Below, piece after piece: positions 1 to 8,526 of a DNA stretch of 64,000 nucleotides; the stretch's first letter is position 1, and each line of letters starts with the position of its first letter. The position numbers and the translations under genes are program-made. The notes beneath the pieces were generated by a model, which saw only the letters and a program-made list of their open reading frames with translations, was not told where the DNA came from and made no database searches. Source of the stretch: Leisingera caerulea DSM 24564 (GTDB taxonomy: Bacteria; Pseudomonadota; Alphaproteobacteria; Rhodobacterales; Rhodobacteraceae); NCBI RefSeq assembly GCF_000473325.1, contig NZ_AXBI01000019.1, positions 124,001 to 188,000 on the forward strand, read 5' to 3'.

Positions 1-1
1 T

Positions 2-154
2 ATCACCGACGTTCGCCACCGCGAGGCGGTCTACCGCACCATGGGCGAGTATATCAAAGGCGTGCATCCGGTGTCCACCGGCCTGGTGGTGCAGGCGCTG
101 GCGCGGCCCGAGTGGCTGGTGGAGATCGACGGCACGGCGGTTATCCCGGACTGA
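2..154 (+). CDS. RidA/YjgF-family protein, C-terminal fragment
   Basis: Only the last 50 codons are inside the window; the frame is open from base 2 to TGA at 152-154. The residues (…YIKGVHPVSTGLVVQALARP…VEIDGTAVIP) match the end of the RidA/YjgF/Rid family, which deaminates reactive enamine/imine intermediates; the pattern 'P..T.l.V..La.p..lvEIe..A' is visible. It reads toward the DUF1028 gene on the same strand, with a hairpin and dispersed repeat between them, so it may be the upstream member of the same catabolic cluster. The subfamily cannot be told from this fragment. Confidence 0.75.
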   Translation: MTDVRHREAVYRTMGEYIKGVHPVSTGLVVQALARPEWLVEIDGTAVIPD

Positions 155-166
155 TCCGGAAGCGGG

Positions 167-245
167 GAGGGGGCTGTCTGCCCCCTCTTGAGCCTGCGGC
201 TCAATTCACCCCCGAGGATATTTCCGGCCAGATGAAGAACGGATC
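167..245 (+). repeat. Dispersed intergenic repeat, copy A (hairpin plus conserved core)
   Basis: A perfect hairpin (GAGGGGGC-TGTCT-GCCCCCTC, 167-187) is followed by the core CACCCCCGAGGATATTT and a CCAGATGAAG tail (207-239). The 21-bp hairpin is identical to the one at 12535-12555, and the core recurs at 12613 and 22641 and, inverted and degenerate, near 42830. It follows the RidA-family gene, so the hairpin could also act as its terminator. No T-run follows. Confidence 0.7.
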
Positions 246-275
246 ATCTCCAGCGGCTGGTGAGGAGGAAAGACG

Positions 276-950
276 ATGACATTTTCGCTTGTGGCGCGCT
301 GCGCGGAGACGGGCATGTTCGGGGTGGCGATTTCGTCCTCCTCGCCGGCGGTGGCGGCGCGCTGTTCCTTTGCCCGCGCGGGTGTCGGCGCTGTGGCCAG
401 CCAGAATGTGACCGACCCCAGCCTGGGCCCCTTGGCGCTGGACCTGATGGAACAGGGCATGACGGCTGCCGCCGCGGTGGCCAAGGTGCGCCAGATCGGG
501 CGGTTCATCGAATACCGGCAGGTGCTGGCGGTGGACAGCATTGGCGGCACCGCCATTCATTCTGGGCCGGAGTCCCTTGGCATCTGGACCCAGGCGGAAG
601 GCAAGGATGCGGCCTCTGGCGGCAACCTGCTGGCCAATGACGGGGTGTGCCAGGCGATTGTGGACGGGTTTCAGGCGGCGGAGGGCCATCTGGGCGACCG
701 GCTGATTGCCGCCTTGCGGGTCGGGCTGGCGGCGGGCGGCGAGGCCGGGCCGGTGCATTCGGCGGGCATAAGAATGGTCGACAAGGTAAGCTGGCCGGTG
801 GCTGATCTGCGCTGCGACTGGACCGAAGACTGCCCGGTTGAGGCCGTCGCCACCGCCTGGGAGATCTACAAGCCGCAGCTGGACGCCTATGTCCAGCGCG
901 CGCTCGACCCGCGCGAGGCGCCGTCCTACGGCGTTCCCGGCGACGAATGA
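276..950 (+). CDS. DUF1028 family protein (Ntn-hydrolase-like fold)
   Basis: A 224-residue protein beginning MTFSLVARCAETGMFGVAIS, the typical N-terminus of DUF1028, with the family features SSSPAVAARC, VASQNVTDPSLG and the Asp-rich W…DLRCDW near the C-terminus. The start is supported by GAGGAGG at 261-267. The family has an Ntn-hydrolase-like fold but I know of no proven reaction. It commonly sits beside RidA proteins, M20 peptidases and amine catabolism genes, as here. The aldehyde dehydrogenase gene follows after 22 bp on the same strand, so co-transcription is likely. An amidase or lactonase-like role in the amine pathway is only inference. Confidence 0.85.
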   Translation: MTFSLVARCAETGMFGVAISSSSPAVAARCSFARAGVGAVASQNVTDPSLGPLALDLMEQGMTAAAAVAKVRQIGRFIEYRQVLAVDSIGGTAIHSGPESLGIWTQAEGKDAASGGNLLANDGVCQAIVDGFQAAEGHLGDRLIAALRVGLAAGGEAGPVHSAGIRMVDKVSWPVADLRCDWTEDCPVEAVATAWEIYKPQLDAYVQRALDPREAPSYGVPGDE

Positions 951-972
951 GCGGCGGATCAGGGAGAAAGAC

Positions 973-2469
973 ATGCTGGACTACACATACGACGACTGGA
1001 AGAGCCGCGCCGCGGCGCTGACCTTCCGCGGGCAGGCGTTCATTGACGGGACGTTCACGGATGCGGCCTCGGGCAAGACCTTTGCCAGTGTGAACCCGGC
1101 GACGGGCGAGGTTCTGGCGCAGGTGGCTGAATGCGATGCGGAGGACGTGAACCGCGCGGTGGCCGCCGGGCGCCGCGCGTTCGAGGACGGGCGCTGGTCG
1201 CGGATGGCGCCGGGGGACCGCAAGGCGGTGCTGCTAAGGCTGGCGGATCTGATCCGGGAAAACCTGGAGGAAATGGCGCTGCTGGACAGCCTCGACATGG
1301 GCAAGCTGGTCACCGATGCCGCCACCATTGATGCGCCCGGATCGGCGCATTTCTTCCAGTGGTATGCCGAGGCCATCGACAAGGTATATGACGAGGTGGC
1401 GCCAACCGGGCCGGGCGATCTGGCGCTGGTCTCCCGCGTGCCCCTGGGGGTTGTGGGGGCGGTGACGCCCTGGAATTTCCCGCTGGACATGGCGACCTGG
1501 AAAGCGGCGGCGGCGCTGGCGGCGGGCAACTCCGTTGTGCTGAAACCGGCGGAGCAGTCGCCGCTGTCTGCGCTGCGTTTGGCGGAACTGGCGGCAGAGG
1601 CCGGGGTGCCGGACGGGGTTTTCAACGTGGTGCCGGGATACGGCGCCACCGCGGGCAAGGCGCTGGGGCTGCATATGGATGTGGACTGCCTCGCCTTCAC
1701 CGGCTCCACCGCCATCGGCAAGATGTTCATGCAGTATTCCGGCCAGTCGAACCTGAAACAGGTCTGGCCCGAAACCGGCGGCAAATCCCCCAACCTGGTG
1801 TTTGCCGATTGCGAGGATCTGGATGCGGCTGCGGACATGGCGGCCTTTGGCATCTTCTTCAATCAGGGCGAGGTGTGTTCGGCCAACTCACGGCTGTATG
1901 TGGAGCGTTCGATCAAGGATGCATTCGTCGAAAAGCTGATTGCCCGCGCCGAGGCCACCCAGCCGGGCGACCCGCTGGACCCGGCCTCGAAAATGGGGGC
2001 CATCGTCGATGAGAAGCAGACCGAGGGCATCATGCGGTTTGTTGAGGCGGGCAAATCCTCGGCCAAGCTGGTCGCGGGCGGCGCGCGCGTTACCGTTGAT
2101 GGCAAGGGCTGCTTTGTGCAGCCGACGATTTTTGATGACGTCAGCCACGATAACCCGCTGGCACGGGATGAGATTTTCGGCCCCGTCCTGTCGGTCATTC
2201 CCTTTGACAGCGAGGCGGAGGCCGTCGCCATGGCCAATGACTCGATCTATGGCCTTGCTGCCTCGGTCTGGACCGATAACCTCAGCCGCGCTTGCCGCGT
2301 GGCAGACAGGCTGCATGCCGGCACGGTTTCGGTCAACACGGTGGACGCGCTGTCGGCGCAGACGCCCTTTGGGGGCATGAAGCAATCCGGCTTCGGGCGG
2401 GATCTGTCCTTGCACTCGCTGGAGAAGTACACTGCCCTGAAAACCACCTGGATCAAGTACAAGACCTGA
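973..2469 (+). CDS. puuC: NAD(P)-dependent aldehyde dehydrogenase, PuuC-like (gamma-glutamyl-gamma-aminobutyraldehyde type)
   Basis: A 498-residue class I/II aldehyde dehydrogenase that oxidises an aldehyde to the acid. The alignment from memory to E. coli PuuC is good throughout: DWKSRAAALTFRGQAFIDG, FQWYAEAIDKVYDEVAP, VTPWNFPLDM, the catalytic Glu in ETGGKSPN and the nucleophile Cys in NQGEVCSANS, ending SLEKYTALKTTWI. I chose the ATG at 973 because GGGAG lies just upstream and the conserved N-terminus begins there; an in-frame start at 838 would overlap the DUF1028 gene. Beside an amine dehydrogenase homologue and a polyamine importer, its likely substrate is an aminoaldehyde, or imidazole acetaldehyde if the flavoenzyme uses histamine. 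The exact substrate is not provable from sequence. Confidence 0.88.
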   Translation: MLDYTYDDWKSRAAALTFRGQAFIDGTFTDAASGKTFASVNPATGEVLAQVAECDAEDVNRAVAAGRRAFEDGRWSRMAPGDRKAVLLRLADLIRENLEEMALLDSLDMGKLVTDAATIDAPGSAHFFQWYAEAIDKVYDEVAPTGPGDLALVSRVPLGVVGAVTPWNFPLDMATWKAAAALAAGNSVVLKPAEQSPLSALRLAELAAEAGVPDGVFNVVPGYGATAGKALGLHMDVDCLAFTGSTAIGKMFMQYSGQSNLKQVWPETGGKSPNLVFADCEDLDAAADMAAFGIFFNQGEVCSANSRLYVERSIKDAFVEKLIARAEATQPGDPLDPASKMGAIVDEKQTEGIMRFVEAGKSSAKLVAGGARVTVDGKGCFVQPTIFDDVSHDNPLARDEIFGPVLSVIPFDSEAEAVAMANDSIYGLAASVWTDNLSRACRVADRLHAGTVSVNTVDALSAQTPFGGMKQSGFGRDLSLHSLEKYTALKTTWIKYKT

Positions 2470-2496
2470 TCCGCCAAAACCCGGGAGAGCCTGCCC

Positions 2497-3459
2497 TTGC
2501 CAGTCAGATACACGCTGCGCCAGCTGGAGTATTTCGTGGCCGTGGGGGAGGCGGGCTCCATCGCGCTGGCCTCGGAAAAGGTGAATGTGTCGTCGCCGTC
2601 GATTTCGGCGGCGATTGCGCAGCTGGAACAGGAATTCGGGCTGCCGCTGTTTGTGCGCCAGCATGCGCAAGGACTGGCGCTGACCCAGGCCGGGCGGGTG
2701 ATGCTGGAGCAGGCCCGCACCGTGCTGCGCGAGGCTGACAGGCTGATGGATATCGCGGGCGATATCTCCGGCCAGGTGCGCGGGCCGCTGGCAATCGGCT
2801 GCCTGCTGACCTTTGCCCAAGTGGTGCTGCCTGCGGTGCGGCGCGGGTTCGAGGACCGCTATCCGGACGTGAACGTGCGCCAGATCGAGCTGGACCAGGC
2901 GGCGATCTTCAGCGGCATCCGGCGGGCGGAGCTGGACATTGCGCTGACCTACAACCTGGATATCCCGGCGGATCTGCGCTTTGTCACCCTGGCGGAGCTG
3001 CCGCCCTATGCGCTGGTGGCCGAGGGCCATCCGCTGGCGGATCTGCCGGAGGTCACGGTGAAGGATCTGCGCGAGCATCCGATGGTGCTGCTGGACTTGC
3101 CGTTCAGCGCGGAATATTTCCTGTCGTTCTTTCATGAGGCAGGCATCAAGCCCAACGTGGCCGAACGCACCCGCGACATGGCGGTGATGCGCAGCCTGGT
3201 GGCTAATGGCTACGGCTATTCGATTGCCAACATCCGCCCGGTCAACGACCAGTCCCCCGACGGCAAGACGCTGAAGTTCATCCCGCTGAAAGGCGATCTG
3301 CGCCCGATGCGGATGGGCCTGCTGATGGCGCCGGATTCGGAGAATTCGATCACTATCCGCTCCTTTGTCGAACACTGCGCGGAGCTGGTGAAGGACGGTG
3401 CGCTGCCGGGGCTGAACGCCGCGCCGCAGGGCCAGGCCACCGGCTTAGCGGCAGGCTAA
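2497..3459 (+). CDS. LysR-family transcriptional regulator
   Basis: A 320-residue LysR regulator. The N-terminal winged helix-turn-helix (about residues 5-65) reads LRQLEYFVAVGEAGSIALAS…PSISAAIAQLEQEFGLPLFVR, and a periplasmic-binding-like effector domain occupies about 95-300. The start is TTG at 2497 after GGGAGAG. It lies 27 bp after the aldehyde dehydrogenase and 81 bp before the amine dehydrogenase homologue, on the same strand, so the regulator is embedded in the operon it probably controls. The effector is unknown; an amine or its aldehyde would fit. Confidence 0.88.
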   Translation: MPVRYTLRQLEYFVAVGEAGSIALASEKVNVSSPSISAAIAQLEQEFGLPLFVRQHAQGLALTQAGRVMLEQARTVLREADRLMDIAGDISGQVRGPLAIGCLLTFAQVVLPAVRRGFEDRYPDVNVRQIELDQAAIFSGIRRAELDIALTYNLDIPADLRFVTLAELPPYALVAEGHPLADLPEVTVKDLREHPMVLLDLPFSAEYFLSFFHEAGIKPNVAERTRDMAVMRSLVANGYGYSIANIRPVNDQSPDGKTLKFIPLKGDLRPMRMGLLMAPDSENSITIRSFVEHCAELVKDGALPGLNAAPQGQATGLAAG

Positions 3460-3506
3460 TCAATGCTTCCGCAAGCTGACCTTTAGCGCCCTGGCCAGTC
3501 CTGTAC

Positions 3507-3531
3507 CCTTCGAGTGCTCTTGCACCGAAGG
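3507..3531 (+). promoter_or_regulatory. Hairpin covering the ribosome-binding site of the flavoenzyme gene
   Basis: CCTTCGAGTGC (3507-3517) pairs with GCACCGAAGG (3522-3531) around a TCTT loop: ten base pairs with only A3513 bulged. The 3' arm includes the first half of AAGGAGAT (3528-3535), the Shine-Dalgarno of the gene starting at 3541. This could lower translation or act as a leaky terminator after the LysR gene. Confidence 0.5.
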
Positions 3532-3540
3532 AGATGGAAA

Positions 3541-5610
3541 TTGCGCGATCCCCGCTATGATATTCTGTTCGAGCCGATGAAGATCGGCCCGCTTACCGCC
3601 AAGAACCGGTTTTACCAGGTGCCGCATTGCAATGGCGGCGGCTACCGCGACCCCTCTGCCGCGGCGGAGATGCGGGGCGTCAAGGCCGAAGGCGGCTGGG
3701 GCGTGATCTTCACCGAACAGTGCGAGATGCACCACACCAGCGAAATCACCCCCTTCATCGAACTGCGCCTGTGGGAGGACAAGGACATCCCGCAGCTGCG
3801 CCGGATGTCGGAAAAGATGAAGACCCACGGCGCGCTGGCGGGCATCCAGCTGGCCTATTCCGGGATCAACGGCCCGAACCTTTATTCCAAGGAGGTGCCG
3901 CTGGCGCCCTCTGCGCTGCCGATCCGCACCTTCACCAATGACCCGGTGCAGGCGCGTGCGCTGGACAAGCGGGACATCAAGGACCTGCGCCGCTGGTTCG
4001 TGAACGCGGCGAAACGGTCCAAGGAGGCCGGATTTGACCTGATCTGCCTGTATGGCGCGCATGGGTTCGGCATCTTCCAGCACTTCCTGAGCCGCGCCAC
4101 CAACCAGCGGTCGGATGAATACGGCGGCAGTCTGGAAAACCGCGCGCGGTTCAGCCAGGAAGTGATCGCGGATATGCGCGATGCGGTGGGCGACAGCATG
4201 GCGATCACCCTGCGGGTTTCCTTGGATGAGACCATTGGTGAACTCGGATTCTCCAACGCCGAGGTGCGCGACTATATCGAGATGAACAAGGACCTGCCGG
4301 ATCTGTGGGATCTGGCGCAGGGCACGTGGGAGGATTGCTCCGGGCCGAGCCGTTTCAAGGAGGAAGCCGCGCAGGAGCAGCTGGTGCGCGGCATACATGA
4401 GCTGACGGAGAAGCCCATCGTCGGTGTCGGCCGCTTCACCAGCCCCGATGTTATGGCGAAGATGGTGAAATCCGGCACGCTCGATTTCATCGGCTGCGCG
4501 CGGCCCTCGATTGCCGACCCCTTCCTGCCGAAAAAGATCGAGGAAGGCCGCATCGAGGACATCCGCGAATGCATCGGCTGCAACATCTGCATCACAGGCG
4601 ACATGACCATGTCGATCAGCCGCTGCACCCAGAACCCGACCTTCATGGAGGAATGGCGCAAGGGCTGGCATCCGGAGAAGATGAACACCAAGGGTGGCAG
4701 CGATAACGTGCTGATTGTGGGCTCCGGCCCCGCAGGCCTGGAAGCCGCCTGGGCGCTGTGCCGCCGCGGCTATGACGTGGCGGTTGCGGAGGCCAGGGAC
4801 GTGATCGGCGGGCGGGTAACGCGCGAGCGCCAGCTGCCGGGCCTTAACGCTTGGGGGCGTGTCGTGGACTACCGCGACTATCAGCTGAGCCAGCGTCCGA
4901 ATGTGGAGATCTACCGCGAAAGCCCGCTGGACGCGGACAGCATCCTGGAGTTCGGGTTTGAGAACGTCTGTATCGCCACTGGCTCCACCTGGCGCCGTGA
5001 CGGGGTCTCCCGCCAGCATGTGGTGCCGATGCCGATTGGTGAGGGTGCCAAGGTCTATACCCCTGACGACCTGATGGACGGCACCATCCCCGAGGGCCGC
5101 GTGGTGGTTTATGACGACGACCACTACTACATGGGCGGGGTTCTGGCCGAGCTTTTGGCCTCGAAAGGCGCGCAGGTGACGCTGGTCACGCCGTCGGCCT
5201 ATGTCAGCGACTGGACCAACAACACGCTGGAGCAGGTGGCAATCCATCCGCGTCTGGTCGAGGCCGGGGTGAAAATCGTGCTCAATCAGGGCATTACCGA
5301 AATCCACGCCGGTCACGTGGTCAGCAACTGCACCTATACGGACCGCACCTGGACCATCGAAGCGGACGCGGTGGTGATGGTTGCCTCGCGCATTGGCAAC
5401 GACGCCCTTTATGAAAACCTCCTCAGCCGCCAGGCGGAATGGCTGGACGCAGGCATCAAATCGGTCAAACTGATTGGCGATGCGAACGCGCCGGGGCCGA
5501 TTGCGTGGGCTACTTACGCAGGCCACCGCTATGCGCGCGAGCTGGACGGGCCGGACCTCGGCGATGCGCTGCCGTTCCGCCGCGAGATCACCGAGCTGGC
5601 CGCAGAGTGA
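3541..5610 (+). CDS. Trimethylamine/histamine dehydrogenase-family iron-sulfur flavoprotein
   Basis: A 689-residue protein collinear with trimethylamine dehydrogenase (TMADH): N-terminal Old Yellow Enzyme barrel (about 1-340), 4Fe-4S motif with Cys344, 347, 350 and 362, and C-terminal FAD/NAD-like domains (GSGPAGLEAA near 400). NRFYQVPHC places Cys30 exactly where TMADH carries its 6-S-cysteinyl FMN. Of the three aromatic residues that hold trimethylammonium in TMADH (Tyr60, Trp264, Trp355), this protein keeps only Trp263; the others are Gln60 and Asp354. As I recall, that Gln/Trp/Asp set is found in histamine dehydrogenase, so a primary amine or diamine is a better guess than trimethylamine. 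Start is TTG 3541, chosen for AAGGAGAT 5 bp upstream and for exact TMADH numbering. Dodecin follows. Confidence 0.87.
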   Translation: MRDPRYDILFEPMKIGPLTAKNRFYQVPHCNGGGYRDPSAAAEMRGVKAEGGWGVIFTEQCEMHHTSEITPFIELRLWEDKDIPQLRRMSEKMKTHGALAGIQLAYSGINGPNLYSKEVPLAPSALPIRTFTNDPVQARALDKRDIKDLRRWFVNAAKRSKEAGFDLICLYGAHGFGIFQHFLSRATNQRSDEYGGSLENRARFSQEVIADMRDAVGDSMAITLRVSLDETIGELGFSNAEVRDYIEMNKDLPDLWDLAQGTWEDCSGPSRFKEEAAQEQLVRGIHELTEKPIVGVGRFTSPDVMAKMVKSGTLDFIGCARPSIADPFLPKKIEEGRIEDIRECIGCNICITGDMTMSISRCTQNPTFMEEWRKGWHPEKMNTKGGSDNVLIVGSGPAGLEAAWALCRRGYDVAVAEARDVIGGRVTRERQLPGLNAWGRVVDYRDYQLSQRPNVEIYRESPLDADSILEFGFENVCIATGSTWRRDGVSRQHVVPMPIGEGAKVYTPDDLMDGTIPEGRVVVYDDDHYYMGGVLAELLASKGAQVTLVTPSAYVSDWTNNTLEQVAIHPRLVEAGVKIVLNQGITEIHAGHVVSNCTYTDRTWTIEADAVVMVASRIGNDALYENLLSRQAEWLDAGIKSVKLIGDANAPGPIAWATYAGHRYARELDGPDLGDALPFRREITELAAE

Positions 5611-5621
5611 GGAGAAAGGTG

Positions 5622-5828
5622 ATGAGTGACGCAATTTACAAGACGGTCGATGTGGTGGGCAGTTCCGCCAGCAGCATCGAGGACGCGGTGAGCGGGGCAA
5701 TTGCCCGGGCGTCCAAGACCATCGACCACATCAGCTGGTTCGAGGTGGGCGAGATCCGCGGCCATGTCGAGGACGGCAAGGTCGCCCACTATCAGGTCGG
5801 CCTCAAGATCGGGTTCCGGCTTGACTGA
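5622..5828 (+). CDS. Dodecin family flavin-binding protein
   Basis: A 68-residue protein of dodecin size and pattern: IYKTVDVVGSSASSIEDAV, then ISWFEVGEIRGHV with Trp39 at the position that stacks on flavin, and a C-terminal VGLKIGFRLD strand. Dodecins form hollow dodecamers that store or buffer flavins. The gene starts 11 bp after the covalent-flavin enzyme, with GGAGAAAGG between them, and its end overlaps the start of the deacylase gene. Co-translation with a flavoenzyme suggests a local flavin reserve or protection role; that is inference. Confidence 0.9.
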   Translation: MSDAIYKTVDVVGSSASSIEDAVSGAIARASKTIDHISWFEVGEIRGHVEDGKVAHYQVGLKIGFRLD

Positions 5829-6972
5829 CCTTGCCACGACGCTGGAGATCCTGGAGCGGCTGACCGCCTTCGACACGGTCAGCCGCAACTCCAACCTGGA
5901 CCTGGCCGCCTATGCCGAGGGTTTCCTGACCGGGCATGGCTTTGCGGTGACGCGTATCCCGTCGCCGGATGGCACCAAAACCGGGCTTTACGCCGAAAAA
6001 GGCCCGGATGGACCGGGGGTTCTGTTGTCGGCGCATACGGATGTGGTGCCGGTGGACGGGCAGGTGTGGACCCGCGACCCCTTCCGCCTGACCCGCGAAG
6101 GCGAACGCGTCTATGGCCGCGGCACCACCGACATGAAGGGCTATGCGGCCAGTGTTCTGGCGCTGGCCGGGCGGGCGGCAAAGGCTGATCTGACAGAGCC
6201 GCTGAAGATTGTGCTGTCGTATGACGAGGAGATCGGCTGTGTTGGCATCCAGCAAATGCTGGAGCGTCTGGCGCCGCTGGCCGGCAGCCCACGCGCCTGT
6301 TTTGTGGGGGAGCCGACAGGGATGCAGGTGGCCACGGGCCACAAGGGCAAGGCCGCCCTGCGCGCCGTCTGCCACGGCCAGAGCGGCCATTCGGCCCTGG
6401 CGCCGGAATTCACCAACGCGTTGCACCTGGCGGCGGACTTCCTGACCGAACTGCGCGCGCTGCAGGCGGATTTCGCCGCCAATGGCGCGCAGGACGCAGC
6501 CTATGACGTGCCTTATACCACTGTGCACGCAGGGAAAATCACTGGCGGCACCGTGCTCAACATCGTGCCGGACCGGGCTGAGATCACATTCGAGTACCGC
6601 CATCTTGCCGCCGACCGGGCTGGAGATATTCTGGCCCGGATCGAAGCCGCAGCGGAGAAGGTCAGCGCCCGCTACCCGGCGCCGGAGGCGCGGATTGAGG
6701 TGGCGCAATACAACGCCTACCCCGGCCTTGACGTGGCGCCGGACAGCCCGGTCGTGGCCTATGCCCGCAAACTCGCCTGCAGCAGCGGCTCGGCCAAGGT
6801 GGCGTTTGGCACCGAGGCCGGGTTCTTTGCCCAGCTCGGCATTCCCACCGTGGTTTGCGGTCCCGGCTCGATGGCGGGGCAGGGGCACAAGCCGGACGAA
6901 TACCTGGAGCTGAGCCAGCTGGCCGCCTGTGATGCGATGATGGACCGGATCCTGGAAGACCTGACCGGCTGA
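5821..6972 (+). CDS. M20-family metallo-deacylase (ArgE/acetylornithine deacetylase-like)
   Basis: A 383-residue M20 enzyme with the di-zinc ligands and catalytic residues in order: SAHTDVVPVDG (first His), GRGTTDMKG (bridging Asp), DEEIGCVG (general-base Glu), GEPTG, the dimerisation domain HGQSGHSALAP, and a terminal GQGHKPDEYL His. It resembles ArgE, which removes acetyl from N-acetylornithine, but an ArgE-like fold also serves other N-acyl amino acids. No ATG occurs near the conserved N-terminus; TTG 5821, 8 bp inside the dodecin gene, is the best start and implies translational coupling. Its neighbours suggest a catabolic N-acyl or N-formimino compound rather than arginine synthesis. Confidence 0.85.
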   Translation: MTDLATTLEILERLTAFDTVSRNSNLDLAAYAEGFLTGHGFAVTRIPSPDGTKTGLYAEKGPDGPGVLLSAHTDVVPVDGQVWTRDPFRLTREGERVYGRGTTDMKGYAASVLALAGRAAKADLTEPLKIVLSYDEEIGCVGIQQMLERLAPLAGSPRACFVGEPTGMQVATGHKGKAALRAVCHGQSGHSALAPEFTNALHLAADFLTELRALQADFAANGAQDAAYDVPYTTVHAGKITGGTVLNIVPDRAEITFEYRHLAADRAGDILARIEAAAEKVSARYPAPEARIEVAQYNAYPGLDVAPDSPVVAYARKLACSSGSAKVAFGTEAGFFAQLGIPTVVCGPGSMAGQGHKPDEYLELSQLAACDAMMDRILEDLTG

Positions 6973-6981
6973 GGCCGGAGC

Positions 6982-8382
6982 TTAATGCTCCGGCCCTTTC
7001 AGCATGGCGGCATTGCGTAAAATCTTATCGGATTTGTCAGCTGACAATTTGCCGGTCTCCTCCAGCACTGCGCGGAGGCTGCGGCCGCTGGCCAGCGCTT
7101 CCTTGGCGATGCCGGCGGCGGCGTCATAACCCAGATGCGGCGCCAGGGCGGTGGCCAGCACCAGGCTGTTGTCCAGCAGCGCGGCGCAGCGGTCTTCGTT
7201 GGCGGTGATCCCGGTCACGCATTTCTCTGTCAGAACCTCCACCGCGTTTTTCAGAATACGGATGGATTCCAGCAGGTTGTAGGCCACCACCGGCTCCATC
7301 GCGTTAAGCTGCAATTGCCCGGCCTCTGCCGCCATGGTGATGGTCAGATCGTTGCCGATCACCTGATAGCAGACCTGATTGACCACCTCCGGGATCACCG
7401 GGTTGACCTTGCCCGGCATGATCGACGACCCCGCCTGCACCGCGGGCAGAGTGATCTCGCCGATCCCCGCCCTCGGGCCGGAGGACAACAGCCGCAGGTC
7501 GTTGCAGATCTTCGAGAGCTTCACCGCCACCCGCTTCAGAACCCCGGAATAGGTGACAAAGGCACCAAGGTCGGAGGACGCCTCGACCAGGTGGCCCGCC
7601 TGCGACAGCTCAAACCCCGACAGCTCCGACAGGCAGCGCAGCGCCAGCGGTGCATAGCCCGGTTCCGCATTGACGCAGGTGCCGATGGCGGTGCCGCCCA
7701 GGTTCACTTCGGTCAGCAGCCGGCTGACATCGCGCAGCCGGTCGATATCCTCGCCCACGGTGACCGCGAAAGAGGCGAACTCCACCCCCAGGGACATCGG
7801 CACCGCGTCCTGCAGCTGGGTGCGGCCCACCTTGGCGATGCCGTCAAAGGCCTGGGCGCGCTCGTCAAAGGCCTGCTGCACCTTGTGCAAGGCTTCGCAC
7901 AGCGGCGCGGTGCTGGCCAGCACCGCCAGCCGGATGGCGGTGGGGTAGACGTCATTGGTGGACTGGCCGTGGTTCACGTCGTCATTGGGGTGCAGATGCG
8001 CGTAATCGCCCGGGCGGTGCCCCATCCGCATCAGAGCCAGATTGGCGATCACCTCATTGGCGTTCATGTTGGTGGAGGTGCCGGCCCCGCCCTGGATCAT
8101 ATCCACGCTGAAATGCGCATGATGCTGCCCGGCGATGATCTCTGCACAGGCGGCGGTGATCGCAGCGGCCTTGTCCGGCGTCAGCCCGCCGGTTTCTGCA
8201 TTGGCGCGGGCGGCGGCGGATTTCACCATCGCCAGGGCCCGCACCAGCGCCGGGAAATGCGACAGCGGCACGCCGGTGATCGGGAAATTCTGCCGTGCCC
8301 GTTCTGTCTGGATGCCGTGCAGGCTGTCTGCGGGCAGGTCCAGCTGCCCGATCGTGTCTCGTTCCGCGCGGGTTGCGTGCAT
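6982..8382 (-). CDS. aspA: Aspartate ammonia-lyase
   Basis: A 466-residue member of the fumarase/aspartase superfamily, which turns aspartate into fumarate and ammonia. The signature GSSIMPGKVNP is intact, with NDDVNHGQSTNDVYPT and GRTQLQDAVPMSLG earlier in the chain. ATG 8382 gives the usual length; an upstream in-frame start at 8460 would add 26 unconserved residues. It converges with the deacylase gene (9 bp between stops) and diverges from the polyamine transporter. If the neighbouring cluster ends in aspartate, as imidazole-acetate catabolism does, this enzyme would feed carbon to the TCA cycle; that link is inference. Confidence 0.92.
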   Translation of the reverse strand: MHATRAERDTIGQLDLPADSLHGIQTERARQNFPITGVPLSHFPALVRALAMVKSAAARANAETGGLTPDKAAAITAACAEIIAGQHHAHFSVDMIQGGAGTSTNMNANEVIANLALMRMGHRPGDYAHLHPNDDVNHGQSTNDVYPTAIRLAVLASTAPLCEALHKVQQAFDERAQAFDGIAKVGRTQLQDAVPMSLGVEFASFAVTVGEDIDRLRDVSRLLTEVNLGGTAIGTCVNAEPGYAPLALRCLSELSGFELSQAGHLVEASSDLGAFVTYSGVLKRVAVKLSKICNDLRLLSSGPRAGIGEITLPAVQAGSSIMPGKVNPVIPEVVNQVCYQVIGNDLTITMAAEAGQLQLNAMEPVVAYNLLESIRILKNAVEVLTEKCVTGITANEDRCAALLDNSLVLATALAPHLGYDAAAGIAKEALASGRSLRAVLEETGKLSADKSDKILRNAAMLKGPEH

Positions 8383-8526
8383 TGTCTCACCGTTTTGCTG
8401 TTGGGAATGCCGCCGCCAGCTTAGCCGTACCGGCACGCGGACCAAAGATGCTGTTTCCACCGCAGGGCTTAGGGGCAGGCAAAGCGGGTGCGCGTCGAGC
8501 TAAGGCGCTGAAAGTGCTGGAGTATT

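Noticed and set aside
3541..5610. Calling this enzyme trimethylamine dehydrogenase
   Set aside because: Two of the three aromatic residues that bind trimethylammonium are Gln and Asp.
3460..5700. Open frame of 746 codons antisense to the flavoenzyme gene
   Set aside because: It mirrors the TMADH-family gene, whose conservation is unambiguous; the antisense protein is rich in His, Arg and Gln as expected of G/C-rich shadow frames.
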